Assembly: GCF_026672545.1 (NCBI RefSeq)
Contig: NZ_JAPPRJ010000002.1
Location: 943,001-1,007,000 of the forward strand
Source of the DNA: Rhizobium sp. SL86
GTDB lineage: Bacteria; Pseudomonadota; Alphaproteobacteria; Rhizobiales; Rhizobiaceae
Length of the DNA: 64,000 nt
Direction: 5' to 3'
Shown here: piece after piece, positions 36,789 to 44,174 of the stretch
How the letters are laid out: each line of letters opens with the position of its first letter
Numbering within the stretch: position 1 is the first letter of the stretch
Made by a program: the position numbers and the translations under genes
Notes under the pieces: generated by a model
Database searches by the model: none
What the model was told of the DNA's origin: nothing
What the model saw: only the letters and a program-made list of their open reading frames with translations

Positions 36789-37895
36789 ATGACAGCACCA
36801 AGCCCATTTTCCACCACTCTATTTGATCCCGCCATCGAGGTGGAACGGGCCGTGTCCGAACTTCGCTACGGGCGCCCGGTCCTGCTGAGGGATCAGGACA
36901 AGACGCTTGCGGTGCTGGCGCTCGATGCCGTGCAGCCGAAGATCTACGACGCGTTTGCCGGGGTGACCGGGGAGGATCATCATCTCATGCTGACAGCGCG
37001 CCGGGCAGCACGCCTTGGACTGAAAGCGAAGTCGGATGTGCTTGTACCATTGGCCGGCATCGATTTCGACCAGGCTTCCAGGCTTTCCTATGCGCTTGAC
37101 GTCGAGGCGCCGAAGCGCTGGACACCGGCTTCGACGCTTGCGTCGGAAAGCGTCGAACTTGCGCATGTCTCGCTGCTTTTGCCGGCAATGGTGGTGGCCG
37201 ACGTGACTGGCCGGCAGAGCGCGTTTTCCGCATGCTGCAGCCTTCATGCGGCAGCGCTTACGGATTACCGGCCGGCGCGCGGCAACTTCCAGAAGGTCGT
37301 CCGCACCCGGGTGCCGCTTGAGGATTATGGCAACGCCGATTTCGTCGTCTTTCGCGGCGGCGTGGCGCAGAAGGACCAGGTGGCGATCATTGTCGGCAAG
37401 CCGGACGTGTCCAAGCCGGTGCCGATCCGGATCCACTCCTCCTGTATCACGGGCGATCTCTGCGGCTCGCTGAAATGCGACTGTGGGGACCAGTTGCGCA
37501 ATGGTCTCGATCTCCTGCAGCAGGCAGGCGGCGGCGTTCTGCTGTACCTCGACCAGGAGGGCCGCGGCACCGGCATCGGCGCCAAGATGCGCGCCTATGG
37601 TTATCAGCATCTTGGCCTGGACACGATCGATGCGGACGCGGAACTGGGCTTTGCGGAGGACCATCGGCGTTACGAGGCAGCGATTGCCATGCTGAAGCTG
37701 CTCGATATTGCGGAAGTGATTGTGTTCACCAACAATCCGACCAAGATTGAAAGCCTGCGCCAGGCGGGAATCAAGGTGCATCAGAGAACACCCGTGCTCG
37801 GTCGCGTGACGCGCGAGAACGAGAACTACCTGCGGACAAAGACACTGCGGGCGGGTCACATGATGGACCTCGAGACGCTGATTGCTGCAGAGTAA
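36789..37895 (+). CDS. ribA: GTP cyclohydrolase II (RibA-type) with non-RibB N-terminal domain
   Basis: 368 residues. The C-terminal 170 or so are a canonical GTP cyclohydrolase II: zinc cysteines 219, 230 and 232 in SSCITGDLCGSLKCDCGDQL, LDQEGRGTGIGAKMRAYG, DTIDADAELGF, AEDHRRY and TNNPTKIESL. The reaction opens GTP to 2,5-diamino-6-ribosylamino-4-pyrimidinone phosphate, formate and pyrophosphate. The N-terminal 190 residues occupy the place of the RibB domain in RibBA but lack its acidic active-site motifs. No other riboflavin gene adjoins; the divergent PTPS/glycosyltransferase operon and the RibD-type reductase suggest a dedicated supply of the GTP-derived pyrimidine. Strong AGGAGG leader. 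Confidence 0.88.
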   Translation: MTAPSPFSTTLFDPAIEVERAVSELRYGRPVLLRDQDKTLAVLALDAVQPKIYDAFAGVTGEDHHLMLTARRAARLGLKAKSDVLVPLAGIDFDQASRLSYALDVEAPKRWTPASTLASESVELAHVSLLLPAMVVADVTGRQSAFSACCSLHAAALTDYRPARGNFQKVVRTRVPLEDYGNADFVVFRGGVAQKDQVAIIVGKPDVSKPVPIRIHSSCITGDLCGSLKCDCGDQLRNGLDLLQQAGGGVLLYLDQEGRGTGIGAKMRAYGYQHLGLDTIDADAELGFAEDHRRYEAAIAMLKLLDIAEVIVFTNNPTKIESLRQAGIKVHQRTPVLGRVTRENENYLRTKTLRAGHMMDLETLIAAE

Positions 37896-37913
37896 TTGGC
37901 AGGAGCACACGCA

Positions 37914-38705
37914 ATGGCAGTCTTACCGGAGATGAGCAACGGCGATCCGCGGTCACCGAACCTGCGGCCCGACGCGGGCAATCTGCTCGCCAGCACGCTG
38001 AAGGCACTGTGCTGCGCCTATCTTCTGTCGCTGTCGGTCTGGGCGCTTGCGGCGCTGCATCTGCCAATCGAACTGCATGTGCCGCTGCTGGCGGCGCTCA
38101 TCCTGGCGGTGATGTTCGGCTTCGTGCTCTACGGGTTGCCGAACCACCACCACCCGCGTTTCGGTTACGCAAACCTCGTGACGGCAATCCGGGCGGGCAT
38201 TGTCAGCCTGATCGCGGCCACCATCCTGTCTTCCTCCAGCTTTGCCGAGCATCAGGTGAACCTGCTCGTCTGGTCGGTGATCGGTGCAACGGTGCTGGCT
38301 CTGTCGCTGGATGGCGTCGATGGTTACCTGGCCCGCCGCTTCCGCCAGCAATCCAGCCTCGGCGCCCGCTTCGACATGGAGGTCGACGCCTTCCTGATCC
38401 TGATGTTGTCGGTCGGCTGTGCGGTGCTTGGCAAGGCCGGGCCTTGGGTCGTTCTCATCGGCCTGATGCGATATGTGTTCATCCTGGCACAATGGGTTCT
38501 GCCGGCCCTGCGGCAGGAGCTTTTCCCGTCCGTCCGCCGCAAAGCCATCTGTGTCGTACAGGTGGCCGTGTTGTGCCTGGTAATCCTGCCAGGAATTGAA
38601 CAGCCAACGTCGGGTGTGCTCTCCGCCTCCTGTCTGGCGCTTCTCGTCTATTCCTTTGCCGTCGATACCGTCTGGCTTCTCACCCGCAAGGACAGCGCCC
38701 CGTGA
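37914..38705 (+). CDS. CDP-alcohol phosphatidyltransferase
   Basis: 263 residues from the ATG at 37914, eight bases after AGGAG; the frame opens slightly earlier at a TTG. Six or so membrane segments. The full CDP-alcohol phosphotransferase motif is present: DG-YLAR, eight residues, G, three residues, D, three residues, D (about 137-158), with all catalytic aspartates. The family joins a CDP-activated alcohol (usually CDP-diacylglycerol) to a hydroxylated acceptor in the inner membrane. It follows ribA by 18 bp and overlaps the FkbM gene, so it links the GTP-derived genes to membrane lipid chemistry. A lipid-anchored head group is a possible product. Confidence 0.87.
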   Translation: MAVLPEMSNGDPRSPNLRPDAGNLLASTLKALCCAYLLSLSVWALAALHLPIELHVPLLAALILAVMFGFVLYGLPNHHHPRFGYANLVTAIRAGIVSLIAATILSSSSFAEHQVNLLVWSVIGATVLALSLDGVDGYLARRFRQQSSLGARFDMEVDAFLILMLSVGCAVLGKAGPWVVLIGLMRYVFILAQWVLPALRQELFPSVRRKAICVVQVAVLCLVILPGIEQPTSGVLSASCLALLVYSFAVDTVWLLTRKDSAP

Positions 38706-39448
38706 CAGCAAATCTCGCCGCTACGTTTGGCCTCGCCCGTTCGATTGCGATCTATTACGGCATGCCCTGGCGGCGCAGCAGCTTGAAGCGGTTTTACTCC
38801 AGCCTGGTGAAACCTGGCGATCTCGTCTTCGATATCGGCGCGCATGTGGGCAGCCGCAGTCGCACGCTCTCGCAGCTCGGCGCACGGGTCGTCGCCGTCG
38901 AACCGCAACCACTTTTTGCCGATTTTCTCAGTCGGCATCTTGCGAAGGACCTCATCGCGCTCGAACGTGTGGCGGTCGGCCGGGAAAATGGGGAAATCGA
39001 TCTCCACATTTCGAGCCGGCACCCGACAGTCACCAGCATTTCGACCGCGTTCGTGGAAACGGCCGGGCGGACGGCGGGATTTTCCTCCGTCGAATGGGAC
39101 CGGACGGTCAGGGTGCCGATGGTGACGCTCGCAGACCTGGTTCAGCGCCACGGCCTGCCCGACTTCTGCAAGATTGATGTCGAGGGAGCCGAAGCCGACA
39201 TCCTGACCGGCGTGGGCGAGCCCCTGCCGCTGGTCGCCTTCGAATATATACCGGCCATGCCGGAGCTCACCGATGCGGCCCTTGCAGCGCTGGAAGCCCG
39301 GGGACGCTATCGCTTCAACCGCGTGGTGGGCGAAACCCACCGGTTTGTCGAACCGGACTGGATCGGACTTGACGAGTTGAGGACGCAGATCCGGCGCCTG
39401 CCGCGCGATGCATCCTCCGGCGATATCTATGCCCGGCTTTCACCGTGA
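38702..39448 (+). CDS. FkbM-family methyltransferase
   Basis: 248 residues starting at a GTG that overlaps the preceding stop (GTGA, 38702-38705). Motif I VFDIGAHVGSRSRTLSQLG, VVAVEPQPLF, and the FkbM-specific CKIDVEGAEADILTG are present. FkbM enzymes O-methylate sugars or polyketide-type hydroxyls. The coupling with the CDP-alcohol phosphatidyltransferase gene suggests methylation of the same lipid or glycoconjugate. The last 22 bp overlap the end of the convergent LPG-synthase-like gene. Confidence 0.87.
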   Translation: MTANLAATFGLARSIAIYYGMPWRRSSLKRFYSSLVKPGDLVFDIGAHVGSRSRTLSQLGARVVAVEPQPLFADFLSRHLAKDLIALERVAVGRENGEIDLHISSRHPTVTSISTAFVETAGRTAGFSSVEWDRTVRVPMVTLADLVQRHGLPDFCKIDVEGAEADILTGVGEPLPLVAFEYIPAMPELTDAALAALEARGRYRFNRVVGETHRFVEPDWIGLDELRTQIRRLPRDASSGDIYARLSP

Positions 39449-40347
39449 GCATCCCTGACCGCCTCGCGATTGCGGACAAACAACAGCAGAAGCCCCGGAA
39501 GCGAGCCGAGCAGCGCAAGGGCGCCATAGACCACGCTGGCGGCGACACCTTGCGCACTGGCAAGCCCGACCAGCGGCCAGAGCGCCGCGGCCGCGGCCTC
39601 GCGCGTTCCCCAGCCGCCAAAACCGGTAGGGATCAGCATCGAGAGAAGGCAGAGCGGCACGATGGTGACGAGTGCGGAGACCGGCAAGGTGCCGCCGGTG
39701 GCAAAGGCGGCAAAATAGAAAAGCAGGATATAGGATGCGACCGCCGAGAGGCTGAGACCGGCCTGTATTCTCCAGGCGCCGTTGCGCACGAAGACCTGAT
39801 TGAGATCGGCCCGAAGCGGCGCAAGCCTGTTCCAGGCGAGCCCGAGGGCGAGACAGGCCGCGACCAGTACGATCAACGCAAACGGCAGGACGCCGGTCGA
39901 AAAGACACTTGCCAGCAACATCGGCCAAAAGAACAGGCCGGCGGCGCACACGGCAAAAAACGCCATCTGACCCGAGAGCCGCTCAATGATGACACTTTTG
40001 GCGGCGAGCCTGAGGCCCGACGGGGCCGAGGCCCGGCTGCGATAAGCGCGCAGGACATCGCCGGCAACGCCACCCGGCAGGACCTGGTTGAGCGCGGTTG
40101 CGATGTAGTATTCCCGGATCGCCCACCTCGTTGGCATGTCCTGACCGAGCCGCCTGGCGGTGAAACGCCAACGAAGCGCCGACACGACAATCTGAATCTG
40201 GACGATCAGGAGGCCAATACCGATGTCAACCAGCGACACCTCGGACAGGGCCTGCGATAACGCATCCCGATCCAGATGGGCGATCAGCACAGGAATGAGG
40301 GCAAGAGCGGCAAGACTTCCCGCCAGATGCAGATATCGCAAGCGCAT
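39427..40347 (-). CDS. Lysylphosphatidylglycerol synthase-like integral membrane protein
   Basis: 306 residues from the ATG at 40347; eight or nine membrane segments of the LPG_synthase_TM (UPF0104) fold. Typical elements are RWRFTARRLG, the ALNQVLPGGVAGDVLRAYR loop, the SVIIERLSGQ helix and PTGFGGWGTREAAAAAL near the end. It lacks the soluble aminoacyl-transferase domain of MprF, so a lipid flippase or a scaffold for glycolipid assembly is the likely role. Convergent with the FkbM gene and divergent from the sulfatase-like gene; both neighbours are envelope enzymes. Confidence 0.87.
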   Translation of the reverse strand: MRLRYLHLAGSLAALALIPVLIAHLDRDALSQALSEVSLVDIGIGLLIVQIQIVVSALRWRFTARRLGQDMPTRWAIREYYIATALNQVLPGGVAGDVLRAYRSRASAPSGLRLAAKSVIIERLSGQMAFFAVCAAGLFFWPMLLASVFSTGVLPFALIVLVAACLALGLAWNRLAPLRADLNQVFVRNGAWRIQAGLSLSAVASYILLFYFAAFATGGTLPVSALVTIVPLCLLSMLIPTGFGGWGTREAAAAALWPLVGLASAQGVAASVVYGALALLGSLPGLLLLFVRNREAVRDAHGESRA

Positions 40348-40408
40348 GACTTTCTTTATTTGCCACACACACAACGATGCGGCCTCTGGTTTCTAAGGAG
40401 AGATTACG

Positions 40409-42061
40409 GTGAATGACAAGGAGCGGACCAGCCCACAAGGAGCACCGAACGGCGAGCACCACGCCCGGCGCCGGTCTGCCGGCGCGCTCCTGGCCTGGAT
40501 CTTCTTTCTAACGGTCACGGTTCTGGTCCTCAATCTGCCAGACCACCCGGATGCCGTCACCGTTGCATCCTTCCTCCGTCTGCCGGTCGAACTGCCGTTG
40601 ATCGCGCTGCTTCTCGTCACGCTTCAGGGGCGCGTGGCTGTCGTCTTCCGATGGATCGTCACGCTGCTTCTCGGTATGATCCTGTTCCTGAAACTCGCCG
40701 ACATCGGCACCCAGAGCGCGTTCCAGCGTCCGTTTAATCCCTATCTTGACGGCAAGATGCTTCTGGACGGCTGGAACCTTCTTTCGGGCGCCATCGGGAC
40801 CGGCGTCGCGGCCGTGAGCGTCGTGATCGTCCTGTTCTCGTGCCTTGCCTTCCTGGCGCTCTCGTCACGCAGCCTGCGGATGGTCGCGAGCACGCCCTCA
40901 CCGCAGCGGGAACGGCTGCGTGCGGCATTCGTCGCCGTTGCGGTTGCGGGGGTAGCGGCAGCGACGCTGCCGTTGCGCTTGCCGTTTGTCGTCGAGGCCG
41001 ACGCCCTTGCCTACCTCAAGGCTCGCACCACGCTGATCGCCACCTCGATCTCGGATATGGCAGCTTTTGAACTGACGCTCTCCGACCCGGCGCAAGCGGC
41101 TTTGCCAACCCCCGACTTTGCCAACGTCGCTGGACGCGATGTGATCCTGATTTTTGTCGAATCCTACGGGCGAAGCGCTGTCGAGGACCCTCGGTACGCG
41201 CCGATCATCGGCCCGCGGCTCGCGGAACTGGAACAGCAGCTTTCTGACAAGGGTTTTGCCTCCGTGAGCCGCTGGATCACCTCGCCGACCGTCGCGGGTC
41301 TCAGCTGGCTGGCGCATGGCACCTTTCTCTCCGGCCTCTGGGTCGACAACCAGGCGCGTTACGACCGGCTGATGATGAGCAACCGGCCGACGCTGAACAG
41401 GCTATTTTCAAAGGCTGGCTGGCAGAGTGTCGGCGTGATGCCGGCGATCACCATGGATTGGCCGGAGGCGGCCTATTACGGTTACGACCAGGTGCTGGCC
41501 GCCAAGGATCTCGATTATCGCGGAAAGCCCTTCAACTGGGTGACGATGCCGGATCAATATACGCTGTCTGCGTTGCAACGGCTGGTGCGTGACCGGTCGG
41601 CGCGCAAGCCGGTGATGGCGGAAGTGGCGCTGATCTCCAGCCACGCGCCTTGGACGCCGGTGGCCTCCCTCGTCGATTGGGATGCCGTCGGCGATGGGGC
41701 AATCTTTGACACGCAGGCGACAGGCGGGCCGACGCCGCAGGAGGTCTGGGCCGACCCGGATCGGATACGCCAGCATTACATCCGGACGGTGGACTATTCG
41801 CTTGAAACGATCGGCAGCTATATCGCGACCTATGGCGGAGACGCGCTGTTCCTCGTGGTCGGCGACCATCAGCCGGCATCCGTCGTCACCGGCCCTGCCG
41901 CGTCCAGGGCCGTGCCGATGCACGTGATCAGCCGCGATCAGGCTCTGCTGGCACGGTTCAAGGCGCAGGGTTTCGCGGACGGGCTTCACCCTCGTCCGGA
42001 GGGGGAGATCCCAATGAGCGCGGTGAAGGACCTGCTGATCGAGGTCCTGTCGCGGCGCTGA
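40409..42061 (+). CDS. Membrane sulfatase / phosphoglycerol-transferase-like enzyme
   Basis: 550 residues from a GTG at 40409 with TAAGGAGAG upstream. Four to five membrane segments (about 20-190) are followed by a periplasmic alkaline-phosphatase-superfamily domain: VILIFVESYGRSA (metal-binding acidic residue), SPTVAGLSWLAHGTFLSG (candidate nucleophile threonine or serine), SSHAPWTPV, and VVGDHQP (metal ligands). This architecture is shared by LtaS, OpgB-type phosphoglycerol transferases and phosphoethanolamine transferases. No sulfatase-type Cys/Ser-x-Pro-x-Arg motif is seen, so head-group transfer from a phospholipid is more likely than sulfate ester cleavage. It could decorate the product of this locus or a periplasmic glycan. 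Confidence 0.82.
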   Translation: MNDKERTSPQGAPNGEHHARRRSAGALLAWIFFLTVTVLVLNLPDHPDAVTVASFLRLPVELPLIALLLVTLQGRVAVVFRWIVTLLLGMILFLKLADIGTQSAFQRPFNPYLDGKMLLDGWNLLSGAIGTGVAAVSVVIVLFSCLAFLALSSRSLRMVASTPSPQRERLRAAFVAVAVAGVAAATLPLRLPFVVEADALAYLKARTTLIATSISDMAAFELTLSDPAQAALPTPDFANVAGRDVILIFVESYGRSAVEDPRYAPIIGPRLAELEQQLSDKGFASVSRWITSPTVAGLSWLAHGTFLSGLWVDNQARYDRLMMSNRPTLNRLFSKAGWQSVGVMPAITMDWPEAAYYGYDQVLAAKDLDYRGKPFNWVTMPDQYTLSALQRLVRDRSARKPVMAEVALISSHAPWTPVASLVDWDAVGDGAIFDTQATGGPTPQEVWADPDRIRQHYIRTVDYSLETIGSYIATYGGDALFLVVGDHQPASVVTGPAASRAVPMHVISRDQALLARFKAQGFADGLHPRPEGEIPMSAVKDLLIEVLSRR

Positions 42062-42068
42062 GCGCTGG

Positions 42069-42965
42069 TCAAGACGTCGCGTTGAGAGACATCAACTGAC
42101 GGGCGCGGGCAAGGCTTGCAGCCTGCTCCTGGCGGTAGCGCTCGCCGATCTCCATCATCAGCACCGTGCCGGGCAGGAAGCGAAGGTCGGAGAAGATGGT
42201 CTCCCAGGCGATATCACCCCAGCCGAGCGGCAGGTGGAGATCGCCGATGCCGAGTGCCACGGCTTCCTGCGGGAAAAAGGCCTCGTAGAAACCCTGGGGC
42301 CGGCCAAAACTGTCATGCACATGCAGATGCCCGGTGACCGGGGCCATGGCGGCGATCTCTGCCATGAAATCGAGCCCGCGATAACGGGCTTCCAGATAAG
42401 CGTGGCTGAAATCGATCAGCGCGACAAGCGCCGGATGATTGACCGCCTTGACCGTCCTGGCGATCTCGGCCGGCGTCTGGCGATACTGGCCTGGCGCCGT
42501 GCTGAAGATGTTTTCGAGCGCAATGCGCACGCCGTAGCACGAGGCATAGTCGGCCAGTTCATGAAGAGCTTCGCGCTCGCGCTGGTCGGCGCCGGCCCGT
42601 TCGTGGATCTGCTCGGCCCGCAAGAAACCGCCGTGCTGGACCAGCACCCGCGCACCGATCCGATCGCACAGGTTCACCAGCGCCTTCGCCGCCTGCATCT
42701 GGAAGGGCAGCGTGTCGGGATCCATGAAATTGGACGAGACGAGACCGTGGACGGTGTAGGTGACGTTATGCTGCCGGGTCAGGTCGACGAGCGGCGCTGC
42801 CCGTTCCTCGATGATGCGGCCTCCGGCGACGAGGTCGAGACTGGAGAGGGAGAGCTCGACCGCATCGGCGCCGAGATCGACCACTGCGCGCAGGTCTTCA
42901 GACAGGGAGGAAAGCCGGCCATCGGCGGCTTCGACGGCAAATCCGGCGGCGATCAGGGAGCTCAT
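42069..42965 (-). CDS. TIM-barrel sugar isomerase/epimerase-like protein (AP endonuclease 2 family)
   Basis: 298 residues of the xylose-isomerase-like TIM-barrel family. The metal-binding residues are in place: glutamate in RIALENIFS, aspartate and histidine in LIDFSHAYLE, histidines in GHLHVHDS and glutamate in LMMEIGER. Members isomerise or epimerise sugars or keto-acids, or act as inosose dehydratases. Convergent with the sulfatase-like gene (7 bp apart) and divergent from the MBL-fold gene. It may belong to the preceding locus as a sugar-supply enzyme, but it could be independent. Substrate unknown. Confidence 0.8.
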   Translation of the reverse strand: MSSLIAAGFAVEAADGRLSSLSEDLRAVVDLGADAVELSLSSLDLVAGGRIIEERAAPLVDLTRQHNVTYTVHGLVSSNFMDPDTLPFQMQAAKALVNLCDRIGARVLVQHGGFLRAEQIHERAGADQREREALHELADYASCYGVRIALENIFSTAPGQYRQTPAEIARTVKAVNHPALVALIDFSHAYLEARYRGLDFMAEIAAMAPVTGHLHVHDSFGRPQGFYEAFFPQEAVALGIGDLHLPLGWGDIAWETIFSDLRFLPGTVLMMEIGERYRQEQAASLARARQLMSLNATS

Positions 42966-43161
42966 GTCGTACTCGTGATTGGAGTTGAAGGGGGCCGCAC
43001 GGATGCGGCATTTGGCGAGGAATTAGGCGCTTCCGATGACAGCCATATGATCCGAGCCGCATCGCCTGCGTGGCTAGCACAGGGTCTCGATAGCCGGATA
43101 TCGGCAGAGGGGCTTGCCTTTCGCGCCAAAACACTCTTGGCTGCGTGAAACGGTAAGGTTT

Positions 43162-43189
43162 GCACACTATCTTTGCATCACGAGTGTGC
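43162..43189. promoter_or_regulatory. Inverted repeat upstream of the MBL-fold gene
   Basis: GCACACT (43162-43168) and AGTGTGC (43183-43189) form a perfect 7 bp inverted repeat with 14 bases between, ending 11 bases before the ATG at 43201. It could be an operator for the cyclic-nucleotide cassette or a hairpin that masks the weak ribosome site. It lies within the 235 bp gap 42966-43200, which otherwise shows no gene. Confidence 0.4.
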
Positions 43190-43200
43190 GTGTTGGGCAG

Positions 43201-44034
43201 ATGACGGATCAGCGGTTCTACGTAAAATTCTGGGGTACGCGCGGCAGCATACCGGTGTCGGGCGATGACTTCGTGCGGTACGGGGGCAATACACCCTGTC
43301 TCGAGGTCCGTTGTGGCGAGCATATCCTGATCTTTGACGCGGGATCCGGCATCATGGGCGCCGGCCAGTCGCTGCTCGGGCAAAGCGTGAGCGACATCAA
43401 TGTCTTCTTCACCCACTGTCACTACGACCACATCATTGGCCTGCCGTTCTTCAAGCCGATCTACAATCCGGCGATCACCGTGACCTTCTGGTCCGGCCAT
43501 CTGGATGGCGCCATGACGACCGGCGAGATGATCAGGAAATTCATCAGCCCGCCATTTTTCCCGATCAATGTCGAAATCTGCAATGCGACGCTGAAGTTTT
43601 CCGATTTTCATGCCGGGCAGATCCTGACGCCGAAACCCGGCATTGAGATCAAGACCTTTGCCTTGAACCATCCGGGCGGCTGCATCGGCTATCGTGTGGA
43701 ATGGCAAGGAAAGGTACTGGCGCTGGTCTTCGATATCGAACACGAACCGGGAAAACTGGATCCGACCGCCCTTGCCCTCATGCAGGACGCCGACATCGTG
43801 GTTTACGATTCCGCCTTTACCGAAGCGGAGATGCAGCGTTATCGCGGGTTCGGTCACTCCACCTGGGAACAGGGGGTGCAACTGATGCAGGCTGCAAGCG
43901 CGAAGAAGCTGGTTCTCTTCCACCACTCCCCGACCCGAACCGACGGCGAAATGGCGCTTCTGGAGAGGCTGGCGCAGGAAGCCTTCCCGAACACGGTCGC
44001 TGCTTTCGACGGAATGGTGCTGGACATCCGTTGA
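43201..44034 (+). CDS. MBL-fold metallohydrolase, possible cyclic-nucleotide phosphodiesterase
   Basis: 277 residues from the ATG at 43201; an upstream frame to 43114 has no family match. It begins FWGTRGSIPVSG and RYGGNTPCLEV, typical of RNase Z-like and PhnP-like hydrolases, with the metal motif HCHYDH (His72, His74, Asp76, His77), a later NHPGG histidine, YDSAF aspartate and FHHSP histidines. Such proteins cleave phosphodiesters, including cAMP in some lineages. Located directly before the adenylate cyclase gene (140 bp gap), it is a plausible phosphodiesterase to balance the cyclase; this role is inference. It is not a tRNA maturase: the exosite arm is absent. Confidence 0.78.
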   Translation: MTDQRFYVKFWGTRGSIPVSGDDFVRYGGNTPCLEVRCGEHILIFDAGSGIMGAGQSLLGQSVSDINVFFTHCHYDHIIGLPFFKPIYNPAITVTFWSGHLDGAMTTGEMIRKFISPPFFPINVEICNATLKFSDFHAGQILTPKPGIEIKTFALNHPGGCIGYRVEWQGKVLALVFDIEHEPGKLDPTALALMQDADIVVYDSAFTEAEMQRYRGFGHSTWEQGVQLMQAASAKKLVLFHHSPTRTDGEMALLERLAQEAFPNTVAAFDGMVLDIR

Positions 44035-44174
44035 AAGATGGAAATCATCATCCGACGCCGGGTTGGCGTCACAGTGTCCAGAACAGGCAAGGGGCCCTCG
44101 GACATGGATAGCGTTCGACAACTGCCGCGTGAATGGCAGGGGCACGACTACCTCGCACCCAAGAGCGGTGGAAG

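Noticed and set aside
32084..37895. A complete riboflavin operon
   Set aside because: Only the GTP cyclohydrolase II and RibD-type reductase families occur; no deaminase domain, lumazine synthase, riboflavin synthase or RibB active site was found.
43201..44034. RNase Z (tRNA 3' processing)
   Set aside because: The fold and metal motif match the wider MBL family, but the RNase Z exosite arm is absent and the context is cyclic-nucleotide signalling.
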